From: Thermodesulfobacteriota bacterium
Lineage (GTDB): Bacteria; Desulfobacterota; BSN033; UBA1163
Length of the DNA: 5,207 bases
Reading direction: 5' to 3'
NCBI GenBank assembly: GCA_030024065.1
Contig: JASEIE010000277.1
Coordinates: forward strand, 1-5,207
The translations under genes and the position numbers were made by a program. Under the pieces are notes generated by a model. That model had not been told where the DNA came from. It ran no database searches and worked only from the letters and a program-made list of their open reading frames with translations. Positions 1 to 4,787 of the stretch are shown in pieces (within the stretch, counting starts at the first letter, position 1; each line of letters starts with the position of its first letter).

Positions 1-52
1 TTTTCTCCTGGACCTCTTGATCCATCCATGAAGAAGTGATATTGAACAGGGT
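1..52. other. Leader upstream of rsmI, no gene assignable
   Basis: This is too short to assign. All three plus-strand frames hit a stop before the rsmI start: TGA at 18-20, 29-31 and 37-39. A gene from the left could therefore end here, but nothing recognisable is encoded. No strong Shine-Dalgarno sequence precedes the ATG at 53. Only a GAAGAAG at 30-36 and an AGGG directly against the start codon are seen. Confidence 0.4.
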
Positions 53-778
53 ATGATCTCTTCCCCATCCGATAAGAAGAAGGGCGCCCTCTATATTGTC
101 TCCACTCCCATAGGGAATCTCGAGGACATCACCCTGAGGGCGCTCCGTATATTAAAGGAAGTGGATCTGATTGCGGCGGAGGATACCCGCCATACCCTTC
201 TCCTTCTCAGACACTTCGGCATCCATACCCCGCTTACCAGTTACTTCGAAGGAAATGAAATGAAGAAGAGGGAATTCATCCTCTCCAGATTGAACCGGGG
301 TGATCGAATCGCCCTGGTCTCGGATGCAGGGACGCCCGGCATCTCTGACCCGGGATACCGTCTCATCCGGCTGGCCATTGAAAATGAGATCACGGTCATC
401 CCTATTCCAGGTCCTTCTGCAGTCATTACGGCTCTCAGTGTCTCCGGCCTTCCCACCGATGCCTTTCTTTTCAAAGGTTTTCTCCCCAATAAATCGAAGA
501 AAAGAAGAGACATACTGAAACAATTGGAAGAGGTTAAGGAGACCCTCATTTTCTATGAATCTCCCCACCGTCTCTCTGAAACCCTGAAGGATATTTTCGA
601 AGTTCTCGGAGACAGAGAGATCGTTCTCACTCGGGAACTGACCAAGATCTATGAAGAGGTCTTAAGGGGAAAGGTGAGCGAGATCAGGAATCAGATTGGT
701 GAAAAAAAACGGAAAGGGGAAATCACCCTCGTCGTCTCCGGAAGGACACGGAAAAGAGATGGGGAGGTGGGGAGATGA
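53..778 (+). CDS. rsmI: 16S rRNA (cytidine1402-2'-O)-methyltransferase RsmI, short C-terminus
   Basis: RsmI transfers a methyl group from S-adenosylmethionine to the 2'-O of C1402 in the decoding centre of 16S rRNA, in the cytoplasm. The 241-residue protein shows the SAM-dependent tetrapyrrole-methylase (SPOUT-unrelated) fold signatures in order: STPIGNLEDIT (17-27), AEDTR (42-46), SDAGTPGISDPG (90-101), PGPSA (119-123), FYESPHR (167-173), RELTKIYEE (194-202) and GEITLVVSG (222-230). The ATG at 53 is the only ATG after the in-frame stop at 29-31, and puts the first beta strand near residue 12, as usual for the family. The protein stops about 12 residues after the last core strand. It lacks the C-terminal helical extension that brings E. 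coli RsmI to 286 residues. Its last eight codons lie in a G-rich octamer repeat. The family call is secure; whether the short end is ancestral or caused by the repeat is not known. It converges with trkH with 16 bases between the stops. Confidence 0.96.
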   Translation: MISSPSDKKKGALYIVSTPIGNLEDITLRALRILKEVDLIAAEDTRHTLLLLRHFGIHTPLTSYFEGNEMKKREFILSRLNRGDRIALVSDAGTPGISDPGYRLIRLAIENEITVIPIPGPSAVITALSVSGLPTDAFLFKGFLPNKSKKRRDILKQLEEVKETLIFYESPHRLSETLKDIFEVLGDREIVLTRELTKIYEEVLRGKVSEIRNQIGEKKRKGEITLVVSGRTRKRDGEVGR

Positions 779-793
779 GGGGATAGGGGGACA
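756..793 (+). repeat. G-rich octamer repeat with G-quadruplex motif at the rsmI 3' end
   Basis: From 756 the plus strand reads as consecutive units close to GAGATGGG, GAGGTGGG, GAGATGAG and GGGATAGG. The rsmI stop codon (776-778) lies inside the third unit. Four G-tracts of at least four (761-764, 769-772, 779-782, 786-790), with loops of 4, 6 and 3 bases, fit a canonical intramolecular G-quadruplex pattern. On the minus strand this is the C-rich sequence just downstream of trkH. The same octamer family fills the ktrA-trkA gap. Confidence 0.75.
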
Positions 794-794
794 T

Positions 795-2234
795 TTAATG
801 CCAGAAGGGTCGGGTGAAGATCACCAGGACGGTAAAAATTTCAAGACGACCGATCATCATCAGGAAAGAGAGAATCCATTTTCCCATGGCCGGGAGATGG
901 AAATAATTTTCCACAGGGCCCACCCCGCCAATTCCGGGCCCTACATTGCCGAGTGTGGCCGCCACCGCGCCAATGGACGTATCGATGTCGAGTCCGACCC
1001 CTGCCATGGCCATCACACCCAAAAAGAAGATCAGGATATATAAAGCAACGAATCCGATGATATTTGACACCAGACGTTCCGGAACAGCCCTGTCGCCCAT
1101 CCTGATGGGAAAGATTCCGTGAGGATGAAACAACTTTTTTAATTCGGACCCCATGAATTTGAAGGCGACCAGGATCCTCACATTCTTGATCCCTCCTCCA
1201 GTCGAACTGGTGCAGCCTCCAAAGAGCATCAAGGCAAGAAGGATGATCTGGGTCACAAAAGGCCATTGTTCGTAGTCATGGGTGACAAAACCGGTGGTCG
1301 TCACAATCGAGACCGTTTGAAAGAGCGTGCTTCTGAAAAATTCCTCTGAGAAGGCTTCTCCCCTCATTAGGCGCGCCGCCATGATCAATCCTGTGGCAAA
1401 TGCGGTTATGCCAAGAAAGAACCGAAATTCCGGATTGGAAAGGTATAGATTTAATCTCCCCCTGAGCGCCCAGTAGTGCAGGGAAAAATTGACCCCAGCG
1501 ATAAACATAAAAACAATGACGACGTAATGGATGAAAGGAGAAGGAAAGGCTGCAATGCTCGCATTGGTGGGAACAAATCCGCCGGTGGCCAGAGTGCCAA
1601 AGGCGATACAGACCGAATCAAAGAGAGAAAGGCCGCCCAACATCAGAAGAAGGATTTCAGCGATCGTGAACAGAAGGTAGACGCCCCAGAGAATTTTAGC
1701 GGTTTCGCTGATGCGTGGAGAGATCCTGTCCTTGATCGGACCTGGAACCTCGGCCTTGAAAAGTTGAACGCCTCCGATACCAAGAAACGGAAGAACAGCC
1801 ACGGCCAGAGCGATCACTCCCATTCCCCCTAACCATTGTGTCATGTTCCGCCAGAGGAGTAAGCTCTTTGGAAGAGCTTCAATATCGGTCAGGATGGTGG
1901 CTCCGGTGGTGGTAAACCCTGACATCGTCTCAAAAAAAGCATCTGTCAGATTTGGAATATAGCCCGAGACGATAAAAGGGAGAGCCCCGAAGAAGGAAAA
2001 AGTGACCCACGTCAGCGAAACGGTCAGGAAGGCTTCTCTGATGCTGAGCTCGTTCGGCCTTTTTATGAGAAACCGAAAGATCAGGCTCAGGAGGCCCATC
2101 CCGATCATCTGAAAGATATAAATGTAGTGAAGTCCATCCCGGTAATAGAATGAAAACCCTAACGGCAGGGCGAAGAACCCGCTGAGAAGCAGCCAGAGAC
2201 TGGATAGGGTATAAATGATATTAGAAAGTTTCAA
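795..2234 (-). CDS. trkH: Trk potassium uptake pore subunit TrkH
   Basis: This is the inner-membrane K+ translocating subunit of a TrkAH system; it works with the cytoplasmic ring protein TrkA. It has 479 residues (E. coli TrkH has 483), so it is complete. The four pore-loop filters are visible: FTTTGAT (107-113), LATGGF (215-220), VTTTGF (311-316) and LGNVGPG (428-434). The loop GCTSSTGGGIK (340-350), the conserved block in the third repeat that forms the cytoplasmic gate region, and the GRLEIFT motif (462-468) near the end are also present. The start is TTG at 2234. No in-frame ATG or GTG lies between it and an upstream stop, and the N-terminus (NIIYTL...YYRDG) aligns without offset to E. 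coli TrkH. GAGG sits only 3 bases from the TTG, so translation may be weak. It is 442 bases from trkA, an unusual distance for partners. No intrinsic terminator follows. Confidence 0.95.
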   Translation of the reverse strand: MKLSNIIYTLSSLWLLLSGFFALPLGFSFYYRDGLHYIYIFQMIGMGLLSLIFRFLIKRPNELSIREAFLTVSLTWVTFSFFGALPFIVSGYIPNLTDAFFETMSGFTTTGATILTDIEALPKSLLLWRNMTQWLGGMGVIALAVAVLPFLGIGGVQLFKAEVPGPIKDRISPRISETAKILWGVYLLFTIAEILLLMLGGLSLFDSVCIAFGTLATGGFVPTNASIAAFPSPFIHYVVIVFMFIAGVNFSLHYWALRGRLNLYLSNPEFRFFLGITAFATGLIMAARLMRGEAFSEEFFRSTLFQTVSIVTTTGFVTHDYEQWPFVTQIILLALMLFGGCTSSTGGGIKNVRILVAFKFMGSELKKLFHPHGIFPIRMGDRAVPERLVSNIIGFVALYILIFFLGVMAMAGVGLDIDTSIGAVAATLGNVGPGIGGVGPVENYFHLPAMGKWILSFLMMIGRLEIFTVLVIFTRPFWH

Positions 2235-2270
2235 CGCCCTCTCTTTGTTTACCCCGTTAGAATTGAACTA

Positions 2271-2291
2271 CCACCAGCTACAAGCTGGTGG
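2271..2291. repeat. Perfect 9-bp hairpin (CCACCAGCT / AGCTGGTGG)
   Basis: The arms 2271-2279 and 2283-2291 are exact reverse complements, with a 3-base ACA loop. No T-run follows on either strand, so it is not an intrinsic terminator. It sits 37 bases upstream of the trkH start codon and would be in any trkH mRNA leader transcribed from farther upstream. Confidence 0.85.
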
Positions 2292-2299
2292 ATTCTCTA

Positions 2300-2313
2300 C
2301 CGACTGAAGTCGG
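2300..2313. repeat. Short hairpin (CCGACT / AGTCGG)
   Basis: Six-base perfect arms, 2300-2305 and 2308-2313, surround a 2-base centre; equivalently, five pairs close a TGAA loop. It lies 8 bases from the larger hairpin at 2271-2291. The two together look like a paired-hairpin transposon end. Confidence 0.7.
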
Positions 2314-2368
2314 CTAAAGAAAAAACAGACCAGCACAGAAATTCTCACGAGGGAAAACCTGAAAAACC

Positions 2369-2383
2369 TGCACACAGTGTGCA
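2369..2383. repeat. 7-bp palindrome TGCACAC-A-GTGTGCA
   Basis: Perfect arms, 2369-2375 and 2377-2383, flank a single central base. This is an operator-like dyad rather than a stable RNA hairpin. Its right half is the start of the first 27-base repeat copy, and GCACAC/GTGTGC recurs at 2430-2435 and 2568-2573. It could be a protein-binding site or a junction between repeat copies. Confidence 0.6.
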
Positions 2384-2403
2384 TACTAAACCTCACAGTT
2401 GCG
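2377..2403 (+). repeat. 27-base diverged repeat, copy 1
   Basis: This starts GTGTGCATAC and ends CACAGTTGCG. It matches the reverse complement of copy 3 at 21 of 27 positions without gaps, and shares GTGTGC and an AAACC core with copy 2. It is direct relative to copy 2 and inverted relative to copy 3. Confidence 0.6.
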
Positions 2404-2429
2404 TAAAATTGACATAAAAAGGGAGGCGG

Positions 2430-2456
2430 GTGTGCTGGAAAACCTTTACAGCGGCG
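2430..2456 (+). repeat. 27-base diverged repeat, copy 2 (left arm)
   Basis: This begins GTGTGCTGGA and continues AAACCTTTACA. It shares 18 of its first 21 bases, and 21 of all 27, with the reverse complement of copy 3. It starts 53 bases after copy 1 in the same orientation. Confidence 0.65.
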
Positions 2457-2546
2457 CCTTTAAACGTTTGGCTACTCCGTTTTCAAGCAAAATCCAAAGG
2501 CCACCTCAGGTGACATCGACTGTTACCCATAAACAATAAAATAATC

Positions 2547-2573
2547 CGCAATTGTAAAGGTTTGTAAGCACAC
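2547..2573 (-). repeat. 27-base diverged repeat, copy 3 (right arm, inverted)
   Basis: Read on the minus strand it begins GTGTGCTTAC, continues AAACCTTTACA and ends ATTGCG. It is the copy closest to both others, which suggests it lies nearest the ancestral sequence of the family. Confidence 0.65.
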
Positions 2574-2606
2574 TTGCGTCATTTTTTGTGCACGTTAAGG
2601 TAAAGT

Positions 2607-2624
2607 CTTCGCCTAAAGGCGAGG
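2607..2624. repeat. Hairpin CTTCGCC-TAAA-GGCGAGG
   Basis: A seven-pair stem (one T-G wobble) closes a TAAA loop at 2614-2617. On the plus strand it is followed by GTTTTCTT, a weak terminator-like tail, but no plus-strand gene ends here. On the minus strand, where trkA is read, no T-run follows. It is better explained as a mobile-element end than as a trkA terminator. Confidence 0.6.
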
Positions 2625-2676
2625 GTTTTCTTCCCCGAGTGAGACAATAATGTTCCGCTGGAATTTCTAACCGGGT

Positions 2677-4017
2677 TTACGAAAACCTCTTTTCGATGGA
2701 AGAAATCGCTTTGGGCAAAGCAAAAACGATCACTTTATCGCCAAGCTCCAGGGAACTCCTTCCGTGGGGGATAAACGCCTCTTCCTTTCGAACCACAGCC
2801 GCAATCAGAGACCCCTTTGGTAATCCGAGGTCTTTGAGGGGCTTCCCTGTTATTTTATTTGACTTCATGACCTCAAATTCGATGGCCTCCGCATCAATTC
2901 CATGAAAGGCGGCAGCGGAAAGGATCGCGCCTCTTCTGATAAATCGCAAGATGGCGGTTGCAGTGGAGAGGCGGACATTAACGGTCGAGTCGATTCCAAT
3001 GACTGGCAGGAGCGGAAGATACGTGGGTTTATTGACCAGGGCAATGGTTTTATGAATCCCGAGATGCTTAGCTAACAAACAGGACAGGATATTGTCCTCA
3101 TCATCCCCGGTCACGGCAATGAAGGCGTCCATATTCAGGAGGCCTTCCCTGGCCAATGTGTCGATCTCTGTCCCATCTGCCTGATAGACCGCTGCCCGTT
3201 TCAGTTGGGAGGCGATTTTCACCGATTTTTCTTTGTTTGATTCGACCAGGGTGACTTCGATTCGCTCCTCTAATTTTGCCGCCAGCCCTCTTCCGATCTT
3301 GCCTCCGCCCAGGATCATGATCTTATCAAGCTTCTGGTCTGTTTTCCCGGCCAGGGATAGGACATGGGGAAGGCTTTCCCGTTTGGCAACCACAAAGATC
3401 TGGTCGTTTTTGCTGAAATAGTCCTCACCGGTTGGAATGATCGTCTTCTCGCCCTTCAGCATGGCCACAACCCTAAGATTTTCCCGTTCTTCTTCCTTTC
3501 CGATCTCTTTTAGCGGTTTATTTAAGTTTGGGCATTGGGCATCCAGTTTCAACCCAACCACAACGATCTTGCCATTTTCAAACTCGATGACTTCCGAGGC
3601 CGAGGCCCGCATGAGGAGGCGGGTGATCTCCTCGATCACCTCCTCTTCAGGATGAATGAAAAGGTCCACTCCGAGATCTTCAGGCTTAAGAATGGACGAG
3701 GTTTCATAATAATCCGGATTTCTCACCCGGGCAATCTTTCGTTTCACTCCCATCTTCGAAGCGATCATACACGCGATCAGATTGATCTCATCCACACCTG
3801 ATGCCGCAATCAGCATATCGGTTGATTCCAGGCCTGCTTCTTTCAGAACGCTCTGACTCGATGCGCTTCCCGCAATCACCGAGACATCGAGAGCCTCCTG
3901 GGCATGAGCACATTTCTCCGGATCATTATCAATAATGACCAGATCATGTCTCTCAAGAGAGAGCCTCTGAGCTAAGTAGAATCCCACCTCTCCGGCTCCG
4001 ATGATGGCAATCTTCAT
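2677..4017 (-). CDS. trkA: Trk system regulatory subunit TrkA, duplicated RCK protein
   Basis: This is the cytoplasmic NAD(H)/nucleotide-binding ring subunit that gates TrkH-type potassium channels. The 446 residues (E. coli TrkA has 458) form two tandem RCK units. The first RCK_N has the Rossmann glycines G7-x-G9-xx-G12 and the ribose-binding acid D30; the first RCK_C spans about 141-223. The second RCK_N has G237-x-G239-xx-G242, E259 at the end of its second strand and QADGTE (279-284); the second RCK_C spans about 373-437. In the first unit the usual D/N-G-T/S loop is AGSASS (49-54), a mild deviation. The ATG at 4017 gives the family N-terminus exactly, with AGGAG (4026-4022) 4 bases upstream. 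It is 64 bases after ktrA on the same strand, so probably co-transcribed. Its partner is most likely trkH farther downstream, although it could also act on the KtrB-like channel. Confidence 0.95.
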   Translation of the reverse strand: MKIAIIGAGEVGFYLAQRLSLERHDLVIIDNDPEKCAHAQEALDVSVIAGSASSQSVLKEAGLESTDMLIAASGVDEINLIACMIASKMGVKRKIARVRNPDYYETSSILKPEDLGVDLFIHPEEEVIEEITRLLMRASASEVIEFENGKIVVVGLKLDAQCPNLNKPLKEIGKEEERENLRVVAMLKGEKTIIPTGEDYFSKNDQIFVVAKRESLPHVLSLAGKTDQKLDKIMILGGGKIGRGLAAKLEERIEVTLVESNKEKSVKIASQLKRAAVYQADGTEIDTLAREGLLNMDAFIAVTGDDEDNILSCLLAKHLGIHKTIALVNKPTYLPLLPVIGIDSTVNVRLSTATAILRFIRRGAILSAAAFHGIDAEAIEFEVMKSNKITGKPLKDLGLPKGSLIAAVVRKEEAFIPHGRSSLELGDKVIVFALPKAISSIEKRFS

Positions 4018-4081
4018 CTATCTCCTATCCTCCCCATCTTCCCATTTCCCCAATTCCCTATCCCCCCATCTCCCTATCTCC
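4018..4081 (-). repeat. 8 x 8-base G-rich tandem array filling the ktrA-trkA gap
   Basis: On the minus strand the 64-base gap divides exactly into eight octamers close to GGAGATGG (for example GGAGATAG, GGAAATGG, GAAGATGG), with no cytosine at all. The first unit follows the TAG stop of ktrA and the last (GGAGATAG) abuts the trkA ATG, supplying its Shine-Dalgarno core. Seven runs of three or more G give G-quadruplex potential in the mRNA, counting the run that includes the last base of the ktrA stop. The units match the repeat at the end of rsmI. Confidence 0.8.
4022..4026 (-). promoter_or_regulatory. trkA ribosome-binding site inside the octamer array
   Basis: AGGAG on the minus strand lies 4 bases before the ATG at 4017. 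A second candidate, GGGGAGG (4035-4029), lies 11 bases away. Both are contributed by the octamer array, so unit gain or loss would shift the spacing. Confidence 0.6.
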
Positions 4082-4729
4082 CTATCTGATTTTTTGGATA
4101 TCCTCTTCTTTGCCGATCACCACCAGGACATCACTGTCCTTGATCACAAAATCAGCCCGGGGCACCATCCGGATCCGTTCGGGAAGCACCTCCCTGATGG
4201 CAATCACCTCGATGTGGTACCGGCTTCTCAGATGGAGTTCTCCGATCGTCTTCCCCATGAAACCGGGGGGAGGAACCAGTTCGCAGATCGTATAATCTTC
4301 TGAGAGAGGGATATAATCGAGAACATTGGGGGAGATCAGACTTTTCGCTATCTTATCCGCCATTTCTTTTTCGGGAATGACTACTTCTGTTGCCCCTACC
4401 TTCTCTAACACATGTTTATGATCCTCATTGGGAGCTTTGACAATGATATGCTTTATCTTCATCTCCTTGAGATGAAGAGTGATCAGAGTGGCCGCAGCCA
4501 AGTCTTCTCCGAAGGATACAATGACCACATCATCCTCTTGGATCCCAATAGATTCCATCACCTCTTTGTCCGTACCATCGGCCAGGACCGCCTTCGTGGA
4601 GTAGTCCCTAATCTTCTGAATCACCTCTTTGTCCTTATCGATGGCGATCACCTCGATTCCGTTTTCATAGAGGTCTTTTGCAATATTAAAACCAAAAATC
4701 CCCAATCCGATCACAACGACTCGTTTCAT
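4082..4729 (-). CDS. ktrA: KtrA-like potassium channel gating subunit (single RCK)
   Basis: This is a cytoplasmic RCK protein that forms the octameric ATP/ADP-sensing ring of KtrAB-type potassium uptake. The 215 residues (B. subtilis KtrA has 222) contain one RCK_N with G8-x-G10-xx-G13, D31 at the end of the second strand and ADGTD (50-54), then one RCK_C from about 140 to 213. The PEKEMA segment (119-124) matches the interface region where KtrA proteins carry a cation-binding glutamate, probably E120 here. I chose the ATG at 4729 over the in-frame ATG at 4759. It has a strong AAGGAGG 6 bases upstream and starts directly with the Rossmann strand MKRVVVIGLG, whereas the longer version would translate the ribosome-binding site and repeat DNA. 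It lies 58 bases after the KtrB-like gene, its expected partner. Confidence 0.93.
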   Translation of the reverse strand: MKRVVVIGLGIFGFNIAKDLYENGIEVIAIDKDKEVIQKIRDYSTKAVLADGTDKEVMESIGIQEDDVVIVSFGEDLAAATLITLHLKEMKIKHIIVKAPNEDHKHVLEKVGATEVVIPEKEMADKIAKSLISPNVLDYIPLSEDYTICELVPPPGFMGKTIGELHLRSRYHIEVIAIREVLPERIRMVPRADFVIKDSDVLVVIGKEEDIQKIR

Positions 4730-4735
4730 CGAATC

Positions 4736-4742
4736 CCTCCTT
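4736..4742 (-). promoter_or_regulatory. Strong ribosome-binding site deciding the ktrA start
   Basis: AAGGAGG on the minus strand, with a 6-base spacer to the ATG at 4729, is an almost ideal Shine-Dalgarno site. It is the main reason to reject the in-frame ATG 30 bases upstream at 4759. Confidence 0.85.
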
Positions 4743-4787
4743 CTTAATTCATTTCCCATTTCCTATTTTCCATTTCCCATTCCCAAT
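4743..4787 (-). repeat. Degenerate GGGAAATG-type repeat in the ktrB-ktrA gap
   Basis: The minus strand shows repeated GGGAATG, GGGAAATG, GGAAAATAG and GGAAATG words with a 6-8 base period and no cytosine. GGAAATGG is also a unit of the ktrA-trkA array. One unit creates the spurious in-frame ATG at 4759. Confidence 0.6.

Larger units (their letters stand above)
2430..2573. repeat. 144-base inverted-repeat element (MITE-like or structured RNA)
   Basis: The outer 21 bases on each side (2430-2450 and 2553-2573) are reverse complements at 18 of 21 positions. They read GTGTGCT, three mismatched bases, then AAACCTTTACA. The stem can continue inward with GCGG (2451-2454) against CCGC (2546-2549) across a 3-base bulge. 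Inside lie GCCTTT (2456-2461) against AAAGGC (2496-2501) and the small palindrome CACCT-C-AGGTG (2502-2512). No ORF is carried. Size and termini suit a miniature inverted-repeat element. A folded non-coding RNA, or attenuating structure in the trkH leader, is the alternative. No target-site duplication is obvious. Confidence 0.55.
2265..2631. mobile_element. Possible non-autonomous IS200/IS605-like element or nested remnants
   Basis: The sequence shows a perfect 9-bp hairpin near one side (2271-2291) with a second hairpin next to it (2300-2313), and a compact hairpin with a TAAA loop near the other side (2607-2624). Between them lies DNA with no transposase gene; about 370 bases is too short for TnpA or TnpB. 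Subterminal hairpins rather than terminal inverted repeats are the hallmark of IS200/IS605 ends, and the CCACCAGCT and CGCCTAAAGGCG hairpins resemble such ends as I remember them. The boundaries are guesses, and a set of unrelated palindromes remains possible. Confidence 0.35.
2235..2676. other. 442-base gene-free gap between trkA and trkH, rich in repeats
   Basis: No credible protein is encoded on either strand. The stretch holds at least four palindromes or hairpins, three copies of a diverged 27-base motif, and several AAACCT words. I see no convincing sigma70 promoter for trkH on the minus strand and no GC-rich hairpin followed by a T-run that would terminate trkA. It is therefore unclear whether trkH is read from trkA or from a promoter inside this DNA. 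Confidence 0.8.

Noticed and set aside
696..1043. Plus-strand open frame overlapping the ends of rsmI and trkH
   Set aside because: It is antisense to the conserved C-terminal part of TrkH, has low-complexity composition and resembles no known family.
1476..1832. Plus-strand open frame inside trkH
   Set aside because: It is the shadow of a well-conserved membrane protein gene, made of polar residues mirroring hydrophobic codons, with no independent evidence.
2409..2440. TTGACA at 2409-2414 as a plus-strand sigma70 promoter
   Set aside because: No TATAAT-like hexamer follows at 16-18 bases, and no plus-strand gene lies downstream.
2377..2573. CRISPR-like array from the repeated 27-base motif
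   Set aside because: There are only three diverged copies, one of them inverted, with unequal spacing and no cas gene in view.
2607..2630. Intrinsic terminator downstream of trkA
   Set aside because: The T-rich tail is on the plus strand. On the minus strand, where trkA is transcribed, the hairpin is followed by mixed sequence.
4730..4759. Longer KtrA-like protein starting at the ATG at 4759
   Set aside because: The extra ten residues would be encoded by repeat DNA and by the AAGGAGG ribosome-binding site, which is ideally placed for the ATG at 4729.
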